The notes beneath the pieces were generated by a model, which made no database searches, was not told where the DNA came from, and saw only the letters and a program-made list of their open reading frames with translations. Shown here in pieces: positions 32,862 through 42,016 of a stretch of 64,000 bases of DNA (position 1 is its first letter; each line of letters starts with the position of its first letter). This DNA comes from Hymenobacter persicinus (GTDB taxonomy: Bacteria; Bacteroidota; Bacteroidia; Cytophagales; Hymenobacteraceae): contig NZ_SEWE01000020.1 in the NCBI RefSeq assembly GCF_004167665.1, positions 21,456 to 85,455 of the forward strand, read 5' to 3'. Made by a program: the position numbers and the translations under genes.

Positions 32862-33731
32862 GGCCAGCGCCGCCTGTAGCACACCTAATGATTCGCCGGC
32901 TGCTAGGGGCAGTCCGAGCAGCCGAGCCACCGCCGCGTACACGGGCCGGGGTGTGGCCGTCTCGCCCACAATACCAGTAGCCAAGGGCCGCTGCTGCGAC
33001 TTGGAAAGCTTTAGCCCCTCAGCGTCGGTGAGCAGACCGTGGTGGTAGAAGCGGATGCGGACGGCGCTGAACGGTGCCGTGGTGGGCAGCTGCCGGGCCA
33101 GCCAGAGCTGGGCGGCGGTGCTGGCCTGCAAATCGAGGCCGCGCACGATGAGCGTGGTACCCAACCGCAGGTCGTCGACCACGGAAGCCACCTGGTAGGC
33201 CGCAACGCCATCTTTTTTGCGCACCACGAAGTCGGGCATGAGCTGGTCGAGGCGGACGGCAGTTTCGCCCTGCCAGGCGTCCGGGAAGCGGATGGCAGTA
33301 GGCACCGGAACTTGGGCGCGCCAGGCGGCGCCGGGCGTATTGAAGGGCACAACAGGCGCGGCCACGGCCGAATCGGTGCGGGAGCGGGAGCTGGCGTAGA
33401 GCAGGTTGGGCACTCGGGTCAGCTTTTGTAAAACGGCCTCGTACTCGGGCAGGCGGTGGAGCTGGGAATAGTTGCGCTCGAAGTCGTCGGGGCCGCTGGG
33501 GCCGTGGTCGTAGTCGAGGCCGAGCCAGTCGATGGTGCGGAAGATGTTCTCCAGGTACTGGGGGCGCAGACGGGCGCGGTCAAGGTCGTCGATACGCAGG
33601 TGCAGCGTGCCCTGGGCGCGGCGGGTGAGCAGCCAGGTCAAGACGAAGTTGACGGCGTTGCCCAGGTGCAGAAAGCCGCTGGGCGTGGGCGCGAGGCGGG
33701 AAACGACGGGAGCAGGCGAGGTAGACAGCAC
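32844..33731 (-). CDS. gluQ: Glutamyl-queuosine tRNA(Asp) synthetase-like protein
   Basis: A 295-residue protein with the catalytic core of glutamyl-tRNA synthetase but no anticodon-binding domain, the signature of GluQRS, which attaches glutamate to queuosine in tRNA(Asp). The class I motifs are PSGFLHLGNAVNF (HIGH region) and GLKLSKS (KMSKS region); LRIDDLDRARLRPQY is also typical. I take a GTG at 33731 as the start because it begins the usual N-terminus (VLSTSPAPVVSRLAPTPSG); the frame extends to 33908 without family similarity. The YxCxC zinc-binding segment of E. coli GluQRS is here YASSRSR, so both cysteines are replaced. The last residues (VARTL) and the stop lie within a palindromic element. 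Confidence 0.82.
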   Translation of the reverse strand: MLSTSPAPVVSRLAPTPSGFLHLGNAVNFVLTWLLTRRAQGTLHLRIDDLDRARLRPQYLENIFRTIDWLGLDYDHGPSGPDDFERNYSQLHRLPEYEAVLQKLTRVPNLLYASSRSRTDSAVAAPVVPFNTPGAAWRAQVPVPTAIRFPDAWQGETAVRLDQLMPDFVVRKKDGVAAYQVASVVDDLRLGTTLIVRGLDLQASTAAQLWLARQLPTTAPFSAVRIRFYHHGLLTDAEGLKLSKSQQRPLATGIVGETATPRPVYAAVARLLGLPLAAGESLGVLQAALAVARTL

Positions 33732-33937
33732 GACGGCGCAAGGTACGACGGCCACGCCAACTGCGTGGGCCCACTGGGGACAGTTGGGTCGTCGCAATAA
33801 GTTGTAGCCGCTCCTTACGTGGTGGCAGACTTCCTCAAAGCAGATAAAGACGTTCCGAAAAGAAAGGCGGGCCCGTAAGTTAAACCTGGACTGTAGCGCG
33901 CCATCCAAGCCCGCACCCTGCCTTACTTTACGGCCCC

Positions 33938-35257
33938 ATGAAACACGTACTACTTCTGCTTTTGCTGCTTCTTGCGCTGCCGGCGCCGCCCGCCCGGGCC
34001 CAGCAGCTCTACTTTCCGCCCGTCGGGGCCGGCACCTGGGCTAGCACTTCGCCCCAGAGCCTGGGCTGGTGCCAGCCCCAGCTCGACTCGCTCTACAGCT
34101 TTCTGGGCCGCAAAAATACCAAGTCGTTTGTGGTGCTTAAAGACGGCCGCATCGTGTTGGAGCGCTACTACGGCACCTTCACCCAGGACTCCATCTGGTA
34201 CTGGGCCTCGGCGGGCAAGTCGCTCACGGCCACGCTGGTGGGCCTGGCCCGGCAGGACGGGCTGCTGAGCCTGACCGATACCACTTCCCGCACCCTGGGC
34301 CGGGGCTGGACCTCGGCCCCCGCGGCCAAGGAGCGGCTCATTACGCTGCGTCACCAGCTGACCATGACCACCGGTCTCGACGACACCCCGCCCCCGCCCT
34401 GCGACAACGAAAGCACCGCGGCCGGCTGCCTGCTTTACCGCGCCGACGCCGGCACCCGCTGGGCCTACCACACCGGCGCCTACCGCCTGCTGCAAAACGT
34501 GCTGGCCAACGCCAGCGGCCTGACCATCAATCAGTACACCAACCAGCGCCTGGCCTCGCGCATCGGCATGAGCGGGGCATGGGCAAACGACGTGTACTAC
34601 AGCCGGGCCCGCGACATGGCCCGCTTCGGGCTCCTGATTCTGGCCCGGGGCACCTGGAACGGCACGGCCATCCTGCGCGACACGGCCTATTTCCGCCAGA
34701 TGACCACGCCCTCCCAGACCCTGAATCGCAGCTACGGCTACCTGTGGTGGCTCAACGGGCAAAGCTCCTACCGGGTGCCCACGTCCCAGGTCACCTTTCC
34801 CGGTCCCCTGATGCCCACGGCCCCCAACGACCTGATTGCCGCCCTGGGCAAGAACGACCAGAAAATCTACGTCGTGCCCAGCCTGGGGCTGGTGGTGGTG
34901 CGCCAGGGCAAGTCGGCCGGCAACCTGCAGCTGGCCCTGTCCTCGTTCGATACCGAGTTGTGGCGCTACCTGATGGCGGCCATGCAGTGCCGGCCCCTGG
35001 CCGTGGCGGGCGCCGCGGCCCAGGTAGCCGCCCGGCTGTACCCGAACCCGGCTACTGAGCAGATTACCGCTTCGGCCGTGTCCGGAACGAAACGGCTGCG
35101 CCTGCTCGACGCCACCGGTCGGGTGGTGCGCGAGGCCGTCGCGGCAACCGGGGAAACCGTGGTGCCGGTGGTCGGGCTGCCCGGCGGTCTGTACCTGGTG
35201 CAGTGGCTGAATTCGGAAGGCCGGGTGCTGGCGGGCCGGCGGCTGCAAAAGCAGTAG
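33938..35257 (+). CDS. Secreted serine hydrolase with type IX secretion sorting tail
   Basis: A 439-residue protein with an almost pure leucine signal peptide (MKHVLLLLLLLLALPAPPARA). It has a beta-lactamase-like fold with Ser91-x-x-Lys94 in WASAGKSLTATL, WAYHTGAYRLL as second motif, and a segment GKNDQKIYVVPSLGLVVVRQG near the end of the domain. The last 80 residues (ARLYPNPATEQITASAV ... GLPGGLYLVQWLNSEGRVLA) form a T9SS type A C-terminal domain, so the enzyme is exported to the cell surface. The family contains esterases and D-aminopeptidases; no specific substrate can be named. It is divergent from gluQ. Unlike the enzyme at 27215 it lacks the DUF3471-type domain. Confidence 0.85.
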   Translation: MKHVLLLLLLLLALPAPPARAQQLYFPPVGAGTWASTSPQSLGWCQPQLDSLYSFLGRKNTKSFVVLKDGRIVLERYYGTFTQDSIWYWASAGKSLTATLVGLARQDGLLSLTDTTSRTLGRGWTSAPAAKERLITLRHQLTMTTGLDDTPPPPCDNESTAAGCLLYRADAGTRWAYHTGAYRLLQNVLANASGLTINQYTNQRLASRIGMSGAWANDVYYSRARDMARFGLLILARGTWNGTAILRDTAYFRQMTTPSQTLNRSYGYLWWLNGQSSYRVPTSQVTFPGPLMPTAPNDLIAALGKNDQKIYVVPSLGLVVVRQGKSAGNLQLALSSFDTELWRYLMAAMQCRPLAVAGAAAQVAARLYPNPATEQITASAVSGTKRLRLLDATGRVVREAVAATGETVVPVVGLPGGLYLVQWLNSEGRVLAGRRLQKQ

Positions 35258-35338
35258 CTCAATCAGGCGGGCAATTCGCCGAAGGCAGTACATTTAACTC
35301 CGGCGGGCTGCTCTACCCGCTCTATTATCCTATTGGCT

Positions 35339-35875
35339 ATGCGTATTGCTCCGCTGTTAACTACTGGCCTCCTGTTGCTGCTGCTTCTGGTTTCGGCCTG
35401 CAATTGCAACAACAAGATCTGCGACTGTTTCAGCGAGGGCGAAGACCTGGTGCAGTTCACCTTCGACACTGACAGCCTACAAACGGGCTTCCGCAAGGCG
35501 GAAATCAACTCGGCCTACGTGGTGCGCTACCGGGCTCCGGGCTTCGCCACGCCTCTGGATACCGTCCGCCAGCGCTCCGGCCCCGACCGGATGCCCCAGT
35601 TCTACCAGTTCGGCTACGCGGCCTTGACGCTCAACGCCCTTTTTGCGCCCCGCCCCGACCAACCCGGCGCCCCGTTCACGGCCTACAGCTACCGCATCGT
35701 GGTGCCGGCCGCCAACAGGCGCTACGACGTGACGGAGCTGGAGCTGGCCGGCGAAACCCGGGGCAGCCGGTGCTGCCAGTGCTACCGCAATACCCGCAAA
35801 AGCCTGCGGCTGGATGGCACTTACCTGGCCGCGGAGGGACCGGACCGCCTGCTGCCGCTGGTGCTGCGGCGGTAA
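35339..35875 (+). CDS. Orphan lipoprotein, 178 residues
   Basis: The N-terminus MRIAPLLTTGLLLLLLLVSAC ends in a good lipobox, with lipidation expected at the Cys, followed by a Cys-rich stretch (NCNNKICDCF). The rest is a beta-rich domain, with a second Cys cluster GSRCCQCYRNTRK near residue 145. Seven or more Cys in a short exported protein suggests disulfides or metal binding. No family recognised. The start at 35339 (ATG) is preferred to the in-frame TTG two codons earlier. It is monocistronic. Confidence 0.65.
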   Translation: MRIAPLLTTGLLLLLLLVSACNCNNKICDCFSEGEDLVQFTFDTDSLQTGFRKAEINSAYVVRYRAPGFATPLDTVRQRSGPDRMPQFYQFGYAALTLNALFAPRPDQPGAPFTAYSYRIVVPAANRRYDVTELELAGETRGSRCCQCYRNTRKSLRLDGTYLAAEGPDRLLPLVLRR

Positions 35876-36053
35876 CTCCGGCCAAAGGATTGTAGAGACA
35901 CATAGTTGCGTCTCGTCGGGCGCCGTGCGGGTTTCATTCAATGGGAAACGCAAGGTTTCATCCCTCTAATCGTTTCCTGCACGACTCTATTGAATTGCTT
36001 GAGAGAAGCTTTTTTCGAGCCTGATATTTTCCCCTTCCTCCCTTTACCGTTTT

Positions 36054-36764
36054 ATGAAATCAGTTTTTGCTTTATTCTTAGCCTCTTTGCCGCTGGCTGC
36101 AGTAGCCCAAGCCCCCGCCGACTCCACCCACCGCCACCAGCTAGGTCTGACGGCCAGCCCACAGTTAGACAAATTCTTTCAAGCCAACCGCAGTCTGCCG
36201 CTGGGCGTGCTGTATAAGCGGCAGATTACGCCGACCCAGGCCCTGCGCGTACGCCTAGTAGGCCAGTACAGCCGGCGTGACACGGCCAACTACCCTGGTA
36301 GTTATCCTGGTTTTTTCCCTGGCTTACGAGACGGCACTTATACTCAGTCCGGCGGCGTGAACCTATACGCTGGCTACGAATGGCAGCGGGCTATTACCCG
36401 GCGCTGGGTCTGGGCGTATGGGGCAGAGTTGGGCGCAGGGTGGAGCCAGAAAAAAGAGCACACGATCAGTGATGAAAATGTAGGTACTCCTCCAAGCTTC
36501 CTCTTTGTCCGATTCACCTTTACTCAGACAGCAACCATATGGGAAGGGCAAGCCCGACCATTTATTAGCTTACAATACCGCATCTCAAACCGAATTGCTC
36601 TGTTTGCCGAAAGCGCCGTGCTACTTACCTACCAGAGCCGAAAAGATGAACAGGATGCCTCTGGTACAGCCCCATACGGCAGCTCTTATATCTATAACAA
36701 AAGCCACTCCCTTTCCTTACTGTGGCGGCCGGTGCAGCTGGTGGGCGCTACGTATGCTTTCTGA
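36054..36764 (+). CDS. Putative outer-membrane beta-barrel protein, 236 residues
   Basis: Signal peptide MKSVFALFLASLPLAAVAQA is followed by an all-beta sequence with alternating hydrophobic residues and frequent aromatics at strand ends: LGVLYKRQITPTQALRVRL, GGVNLYAGYEWQRAITR, YGAELGAGWSQKKEH, WEGQARPFISLQYRI, and a final VQLVGATYAF ending in Phe, as in outer-membrane proteins. About eight to ten strands would fit. It resembles the small porin-like families of Bacteroidota. No ligand is suggested. Composition is slightly less GC-rich than neighbours. Confidence 0.65.
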   Translation: MKSVFALFLASLPLAAVAQAPADSTHRHQLGLTASPQLDKFFQANRSLPLGVLYKRQITPTQALRVRLVGQYSRRDTANYPGSYPGFFPGLRDGTYTQSGGVNLYAGYEWQRAITRRWVWAYGAELGAGWSQKKEHTISDENVGTPPSFLFVRFTFTQTATIWEGQARPFISLQYRISNRIALFAESAVLLTYQSRKDEQDASGTAPYGSSYIYNKSHSLSLLWRPVQLVGATYAF

Positions 36765-36849
36765 AGCCTGTTGACGGGGTTGCCTAGCAACACAGACAGC
36801 TGTTCCTGGCCCCCACTACGCCCAGCGTAAGATTTAGCTTCCAGGCTAC

Positions 36850-36888
36850 AAAAAAAGCCCCTCCAAATTGCTTCGGATGGGCTTTTTT
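36850..36888. terminator. Bidirectional intrinsic terminator
   Basis: AAAAAAGCCCCTCC pairs imperfectly with GGATGGGCTTTTTT. It lies between the convergent beta-barrel gene and the DPP4-like gene. Confidence 0.8.
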
Positions 36889-36904
36889 GATTAAGCTAAC
36901 TGGC

Positions 36905-39085
36905 TTAGCGGGCGCCGGGGGGGCAGTGCTCCTTCAGATACTGGGTGAAGGTGGTAGCCAGGTGGCGGCTGGTGCCTTCGCCTTCCGAAATGCTGTGGGT
37001 GCGGTTCGGGTAGGCCATCATCTGGAACGGCTTATTGTACTTCACCAGCTCGTTGATCATCTGCTCGGCGTTGTTGTAGTGCACGTTGTCGTCGCCGGTG
37101 CCGTGGATGAGCAGCAGGTTGCCGCGCAGGTTCTTGGCGTAGTTCAGCGGCGAGTTTTCCACGAAGTAGTGCTTGTCTTCGGGCAGCAGGCCCATGTAGC
37201 GCTCCTGGTAGATGTTGTCGTAGTTGAGCTGGTTGTCGACGGCGGCAATGGAGATGCCGGTCTTGTAGATCTGCGGATACTGAAACAGCAGGTTCAGCGT
37301 GCTCGAGCCGCCCCCGCTCCAGCCCCACACGGCCACGCGGGAGGTGTCGATAAAGGCGTTTTGCTTCAGCAGCTGCTTGGCGGCCATGGCCTGGTCGCGG
37401 ATGTTGATTTTACCGATGTTGTGGTAAATCGACTTGCGCCACTCCCGGCCCTTGGGCGCCGGGGCGCCGCGGCCTTCCACCGAGGCGTAGATGTAGCCGT
37501 CCTCGGCCATGTTGCCGGCGTAGAGGCGGTTGAAGCCCGTGCCGAAACGGTCCACGACCGTCTGCGAAGCCGGCTCGCCGTACACGTAGAACACGATGGG
37601 GTATTTCTTGCTCGGGTCGAAGTTGGCGGGCTTCACCATCCAGCCGTCCATGGTGATGCCGTCCTCGGTTTTCACCTGGAAAAACTCGGTCTTGGGCAGC
37701 TTCAGGCTTTTGGCGCGCTCCGGGATTTCGCCCCCGCTCAGGCGCTTATGGTCGGGCAACGACACCACGTCGGCCACGGGGTAAGCAGCCGTGCTGGAGA
37801 AGTTGTGCAGGGCCAGCTTGCCGTTGGGCGAAATGTCGTAGCTGTGCGAGCCGGCCAGCTCCTTCGGCGACACCCGCTCGGCCTTGCCCCCCTTCATGGG
37901 CACTTTGTAGAGGTAGGTCTGGGTGGCATTCTGGGGCGAGGCCATGAAGTAGATGGTCCCGTTTTTCTCGTCCACCAGGTTCAGGCTAATCACGTCGTAG
38001 TCACCTTTGGTGAGCAGCTTCTCCTGGCCCTTGCGGTCGATGGCGTAGATGTGGCGCCAGCCGTCCTTCTCGCTCAGCCATACGAAGCGCTTGCCGCCCT
38101 CAATCCAGTCCCAGCCCACGGCTTCGTTTTTGGCGTCAATCCAGGCCTTGTCGGTTTCGCTGTACAACGGCTTGACCTCGCCGGAAGCCGCGTTGGCGAG
38201 CAGAATCTTGCTTTCGTTCTGGCGGCGGTTGAGCTGCTGCACGATGAGCTCCGTGGAGTTGTTGGCCCACTCCATGCGGGGCAGGTAGTTCTGCACGGCG
38301 TCGCCGGGAATTTTCATCCAGGTGGTAGCGCCGCCCTGCGCGGGTACCACGCCAATGCGGGCCCGGCTCGGGTCTTCGCCCACCACGGGATACTCCACCG
38401 GCACCGTAAACGGGTAGAGCTGGTCGGTGGTGTTGAGCATCAGGTAGTTTTTGGTCTTGGCCGCGTCAAGCTGCCAGTAGGCCAGGCTCTGGCCGTTGGG
38501 CGACCAGCGGAACCCGTCGCGGGCGTCGAGCTCTTCCTCGTACACCCAGTCGAAGGTGCCGTTGATGAGCGAAGTGGTGCCGTCGGTGGTCAGGGGCTTC
38601 ACGGTGTTCGTGGCCAGGTCCTCCACGTACAGGTTGTGCTCACTCACGTAGGCCACGTGCTTGCCGTCGGGCGAGAACTTGGCAAACATCAGCGAGGAGG
38701 CCGGCCGGCCCTGGCCGAGTTGCTTCAGGGTTTTGGCGGCCGTGTCGTACACCCAGTAGTCGCCGCGGGTGTCGTAGCGCCACACTTTCTTGGTGTTGGT
38801 ATGAATCAGCACCTTCTGGCCGTCTTCCGAGAGCGAGAAGCGCCGTACTTCGAGCGGGGCGCTCTGGCCTTGGGGCGTGAGTTGGGCCTTGCTGACCAGC
38901 ACCACCCGTTTGGAGGCGTCGCGGGCGTCGAGCTGCACGATTTCGTCCTTGTCGGCCTGCATATAGCCGTAGCCGTCTTTGGTCCACTGGGTGCCGGGCC
39001 CGAATTGGGCCGAAGCTGGCCCCAGCAGGATCAGCTGGAAAAGAACGGCCGCACCGGCCACTTTCCGCGGGAAATTTCTGAGCAT
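36905..39085 (-). CDS. Secreted dipeptidyl peptidase IV-like serine peptidase (S9B)
   Basis: A 726-residue exported peptidase (signal peptide MLRNFPRKVAGAAVLFQLIL..., cleaved near ASA). The beta-propeller carries the double-Glu motif DWVYEEELDARDGFRWSPN, which binds the substrate's free N-terminus, so it should release X-Pro dipeptides. The hydrolase domain has Ser590 in GWSGGGSS, Asp665 in GTGDDNVH and His697 in NRTHSI, with the spacing of mammalian DPP4. It probably works in the periplasm alongside the prolyl oligopeptidase at 9229 and the S9 enzyme at 43894 in peptide utilisation. The gene is monocistronic, with a 270-bp upstream interval (39086-39357) that also contains the leader of the pirin gene. 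Confidence 0.93.
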   Translation of the reverse strand: MLRNFPRKVAGAAVLFQLILLGPASAQFGPGTQWTKDGYGYMQADKDEIVQLDARDASKRVVLVSKAQLTPQGQSAPLEVRRFSLSEDGQKVLIHTNTKKVWRYDTRGDYWVYDTAAKTLKQLGQGRPASSLMFAKFSPDGKHVAYVSEHNLYVEDLATNTVKPLTTDGTTSLINGTFDWVYEEELDARDGFRWSPNGQSLAYWQLDAAKTKNYLMLNTTDQLYPFTVPVEYPVVGEDPSRARIGVVPAQGGATTWMKIPGDAVQNYLPRMEWANNSTELIVQQLNRRQNESKILLANAASGEVKPLYSETDKAWIDAKNEAVGWDWIEGGKRFVWLSEKDGWRHIYAIDRKGQEKLLTKGDYDVISLNLVDEKNGTIYFMASPQNATQTYLYKVPMKGGKAERVSPKELAGSHSYDISPNGKLALHNFSSTAAYPVADVVSLPDHKRLSGGEIPERAKSLKLPKTEFFQVKTEDGITMDGWMVKPANFDPSKKYPIVFYVYGEPASQTVVDRFGTGFNRLYAGNMAEDGYIYASVEGRGAPAPKGREWRKSIYHNIGKINIRDQAMAAKQLLKQNAFIDTSRVAVWGWSGGGSSTLNLLFQYPQIYKTGISIAAVDNQLNYDNIYQERYMGLLPEDKHYFVENSPLNYAKNLRGNLLLIHGTGDDNVHYNNAEQMINELVKYNKPFQMMAYPNRTHSISEGEGTSRHLATTFTQYLKEHCPPGAR

Positions 39086-39357
39086 AAAGCGCTGCTTGAT
39101 GAATAGGTAAGTGAAAGGAAGGGCAAATTACGCAATGCCGCCCATTGGGTGGCGCCCGGCCTCGGCCAGAAACGCCGCCCCGGCGGCATCGGAATCGTCA
39201 ACTGACAAGCTTTTTTGCCCGACGTTGCTTCCGCTTCGGCCAGTTTGGCATTGCCAGGCTGACAGAAGCAGGTCCGCAACGAGTTTGGCTCAATTCATGT
39301 AGGTACATATATCACAACCGCACCCGGCACTTGGCCGCTTGCCTTTCCTCCTCCGAC

Positions 39358-40071
39358 ATGAAAACGATTCTGCATCCGGCCGGCTCCCGCGGCCACGCCA
39401 GCCACGGTTGGCTCAACTCCTACCACACCTTCAGCTTCGCCGGCTATAATAATCCCGAGCGGGTGCACTTCGGCGCCCTGCGCGTGCTCAACGACGATAC
39501 CGTGGCGGCCGGCATGGGCTTCGGCGCCCACCCCCACGACAACATGGAAATCATCAGCATCCCGCTGGCCGGCGACCTGGAGCACAAGGACAACACCGGC
39601 ACCCAGGCCATTATTCGCCGCGGCGACGTGCAGGTGATGAGTGCCGGCACGGGCATCACCCACAGCGAGAAAAACCACAGCCAGACCCAGGAAGTGAAGT
39701 TTTTGCAGATCTGGGTATTTCCGAACAAGCGCGGCGTAAAACCCCGCTACGACCAGCAGACGTTCCGGACCGAAGACCGCCACAACCAGTTCCAGCAGGT
39801 GATTTCGCCCTCGCCCGACGATGCCGGGGTCTGGATTCACCAGGACGCCTGGTTTAGCCTCGGCGACTTTGAGCCGGGGGCCCGGGCCGAGTACGCCATC
39901 AAAAAGCCCGGCAACGGGGTGTACGTGTTCGTGCTGGAAGGCGACGTGACCGTAAACGGCCAGGCCCTGCACCGCCGCGACGGGTTCGGCCTCTGGGAAA
40001 CCGAGGGCTTCACGCTCACCGCCGACAGCAACGCCCAGGTGCTGCTGATGGACGTACCCATGAATTTTTAA
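39358..40071 (+). CDS. Pirin-family bicupin protein
   Basis: A 237-residue pirin. The first cupin carries the metal-binding residues in GFGAHPHDNMEIISIPL (two His), THSEKN (third His) and the nearby Glu; the second cupin is GVYVFVLEGDVTVNGQALHR. This is the YhhW-type branch, some members of which are quercetin 2,3-dioxygenases while others are redox-responsive regulators. The frame runs upstream to 39145 without similarity, so the ATG at 39358 (MKTILHPAGSRGH) is chosen. It is followed by a nitroreductase gene and a second pirin gene on the same strand, which suggests a small redox/stress cluster. Confidence 0.88.
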   Translation: MKTILHPAGSRGHASHGWLNSYHTFSFAGYNNPERVHFGALRVLNDDTVAAGMGFGAHPHDNMEIISIPLAGDLEHKDNTGTQAIIRRGDVQVMSAGTGITHSEKNHSQTQEVKFLQIWVFPNKRGVKPRYDQQTFRTEDRHNQFQQVISPSPDDAGVWIHQDAWFSLGDFEPGARAEYAIKKPGNGVYVFVLEGDVTVNGQALHRRDGFGLWETEGFTLTADSNAQVLLMDVPMNF

Positions 40072-40160
40072 ACCAACGTTGCTTGCTGCTTGCGGGTGGT
40101 TTGCTTGTCGGCCTTTGCCGGCCCCGCCGCAACAGTTAACTTCCTACCCTTACCCCAACC

Positions 40161-40739
40161 ATGAAAACTGCCGCCACCACTTACCCCGTCCACGAGTTGA
40201 TTCGCAACCGCTGGAGCCCGCGCTCCTTCACCGACCAGCCGGTTTCGCCCGAACAAGTGGGCCAGCTGTTTGAAGCCGCCTCCTGGGCCGCCAGCGCCAT
40301 GAACCTGCAGCCCTGGCGCTATATCTACGCCCACCGCGCCGACACCGAGGCGTTTGAGAAACTGGCCGACTGCCTTGTGCCCGGCAATCAGCCCTGGGCC
40401 CCGAAAGCTGCCGTGCTGGTGCTGGCCCTGGCCAAAACCCAGAACGACGACGGCACGCCCAACGGCGCGGCCCTGCACGATTTGGGCCTGGCCAACGGCA
40501 ACCTGATTCTGGAAGCCACGGCCCTGGGCCTGCACGGCCACTTTATCGGCGGCTTCGACCGGGCCAAGGCCAAGGAAACCTTTCATCTGCCCGAAGGTCT
40601 ACAGCCCGTCGTCATGATTGCGCTGGGCTACCAGGGCCCGGCCGAGCAGTTGGCCGAGCCTTTCCTGAGCCGGGAAAATGCCCCCCGCCAGCGCAAGTCC
40701 GTGGCCGAAATTGCCTTCCAGAACCAGCTTCCTGACTAG
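40161..40739 (+). CDS. Nitroreductase-family flavoprotein
   Basis: A 192-residue FMN-dependent oxidoreductase. Family features are HELIRNRWSPRSFTDQPVSP at the N-terminus, EAASWAASAMNLQPWRYIYA with the FMN phosphate contacts, and the C-terminal VVMIALGYQG strand followed by a RENAPRQRKS segment. It reduces nitro compounds or quinones with NAD(P)H; the natural substrate is unknown. It lies between two pirin genes, 89 bp after the first and 79 bp before the second, likely cotranscribed. The 79-bp gap holds an imperfect GTTGTCAGTTG/TGACAACTGC inverted repeat. Confidence 0.88.
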   Translation: MKTAATTYPVHELIRNRWSPRSFTDQPVSPEQVGQLFEAASWAASAMNLQPWRYIYAHRADTEAFEKLADCLVPGNQPWAPKAAVLVLALAKTQNDDGTPNGAALHDLGLANGNLILEATALGLHGHFIGGFDRAKAKETFHLPEGLQPVVMIALGYQGPAEQLAEPFLSRENAPRQRKSVAEIAFQNQLPD

Positions 40740-40818
40740 TCATTGGTTGTCAGTTGTTAGCGTTCAACTGGTAATCAGGGCAAGACTGACAACTGCCAAC
40801 TATTAATCAACAACTAAA

Positions 40819-41529
40819 ATGAACCACCGCATCACCCGGGCCGCCGAGCGGGGCCTCAAGGACATTGGCTGGCTGCAGAGCAACTTTTCGCTCAGCTTCA
40901 GCTCCTACCAGAACCCCGAGCGCGCCGGCTTCGGTTTGCTGCGCGTGTTCAACGACGACTTTGTGCAGGCCGGCGGCGGCTTCGGCCTGCACGCGCACGC
41001 CAACATGGAAATCATTTCGGTGATGCTGGCCGGACGCATGAACCACATCGACTCGATGGGCTACCGCGAGGAAGTCACAACCGATTCGGTGCAGATTATG
41101 AGTGCCGGCAGTGGCCTGCGCCACGAAGAGCACAACATTGGCAACGACGAGGTAAACTTTCTGCAGATCTGGATTGAGCCCAAGCTGCAAAACGTGACCC
41201 CGCGCTACCAGAAACGCAGCTTCCCGGCTGAAAAGCGCAAAAACCAGCTCACTACCATCGTCAGCAACGAGGAGGGCACGGCGCACTGCTGGATCAACCA
41301 GAATGCCCGCCTCAGCCTGGGCTACTTCGAGGCCGGCCAAACGGCAACCTACGCCCTGAATCCGCTCAACAAGTGCGTGTTCGTATTTGTGATGGAAGGC
41401 CGCGTGGTCGTCAATGGGCAGGCCCTGGAAAAGCGCGACAGTATCGGGCTCTGGGAAACCGACCTGGTAACGGTGGAATGCTCCCAGGAAAGCCGGTTTC
41501 TGCTCATCGAAGTGCCCATCAATCACTAG
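40819..41529 (+). CDS. Pirin-family bicupin protein, second copy
   Basis: A 236-residue pirin related to the one at 39358 (shared layout, roughly a third to a half of positions alike by eye). Metal-site residues are in GFGLHAHANMEIISVML, where His-Ala-His replaces His-Pro-His, and LRHEEHN replaces the THSEKN segment of the first copy. The second cupin reads CVFVFVMEGRVVVNGQALEK. The amino-acid changes around the metal site suggest the two pirins differ in metal or substrate. It ends the pirin-nitroreductase-pirin cluster and is followed by a terminator. Confidence 0.86.
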   Translation: MNHRITRAAERGLKDIGWLQSNFSLSFSSYQNPERAGFGLLRVFNDDFVQAGGGFGLHAHANMEIISVMLAGRMNHIDSMGYREEVTTDSVQIMSAGSGLRHEEHNIGNDEVNFLQIWIEPKLQNVTPRYQKRSFPAEKRKNQLTTIVSNEEGTAHCWINQNARLSLGYFEAGQTATYALNPLNKCVFVFVMEGRVVVNGQALEKRDSIGLWETDLVTVECSQESRFLLIEVPINH

Positions 41530-41553
41530 GCCCCGGCTTGGTTCAGCTGCCCG

Positions 41554-41580
41554 AAAGCCTCTCCCCGCGGAGAGGCTTTT
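41554..41580 (+). terminator. Intrinsic terminator after the pirin cluster
   Basis: AAAGCCTCTCC, a CCGC loop and GGAGAGGCTTTTT, 25 bp after the stop at 41529. Confidence 0.85.
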
Positions 41581-42016
41581 TGGGTTTCCGCCCGCGGCGC
41601 CGCAAGCTGAACAGCAGCCGAAAAAGAAGGCCACCTGAAACAGCGCACGGCGGTTTTTGCGCGGCAGCTCGATTTTTTTTGGGCCCGGCAGTTTTTTCTC
41701 GCCGGCCTAATTTTTTTTTCGCGCCGCGGGGCGGGGGCCGACGTCCGGGGAGCAGCAGAAGGATCCTGCATAAAATACAATTTTCTGTATATCAATTACA
41801 TACCTACGGCAAATAACCACCTTACGATAACAACGGGACCTGGTTTTGCCGAAATCCGGATTCTGGCCGTCGGTCAAGCTCTTCCGTCAGCCTGAGCGGG
41901 CTGGGCCGCGGCCACGGACCGGCGACAGTTGAACCAGCAACAACCTTATAGTTCGGGGTCCGGTATATAGGCTCGATTCAATACTGATTGAGTCTGACTC
42001 TCAACCCCCGTTCCAT
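41581..42016. other. Gene-free interval before the OmpA gene
   Basis: The first half has homopolymer runs of T, G and C that give no credible reading frame. From about 41760 it becomes AT-richer, as expected for a promoter region. A hairpin at 41975-41994 (GATTCAAT and ATTGAGTC, one wobble) lies 23 bp before the OmpA start and could affect mRNA stability or control. No exact TAnnTTTG box was found. Confidence 0.5.
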
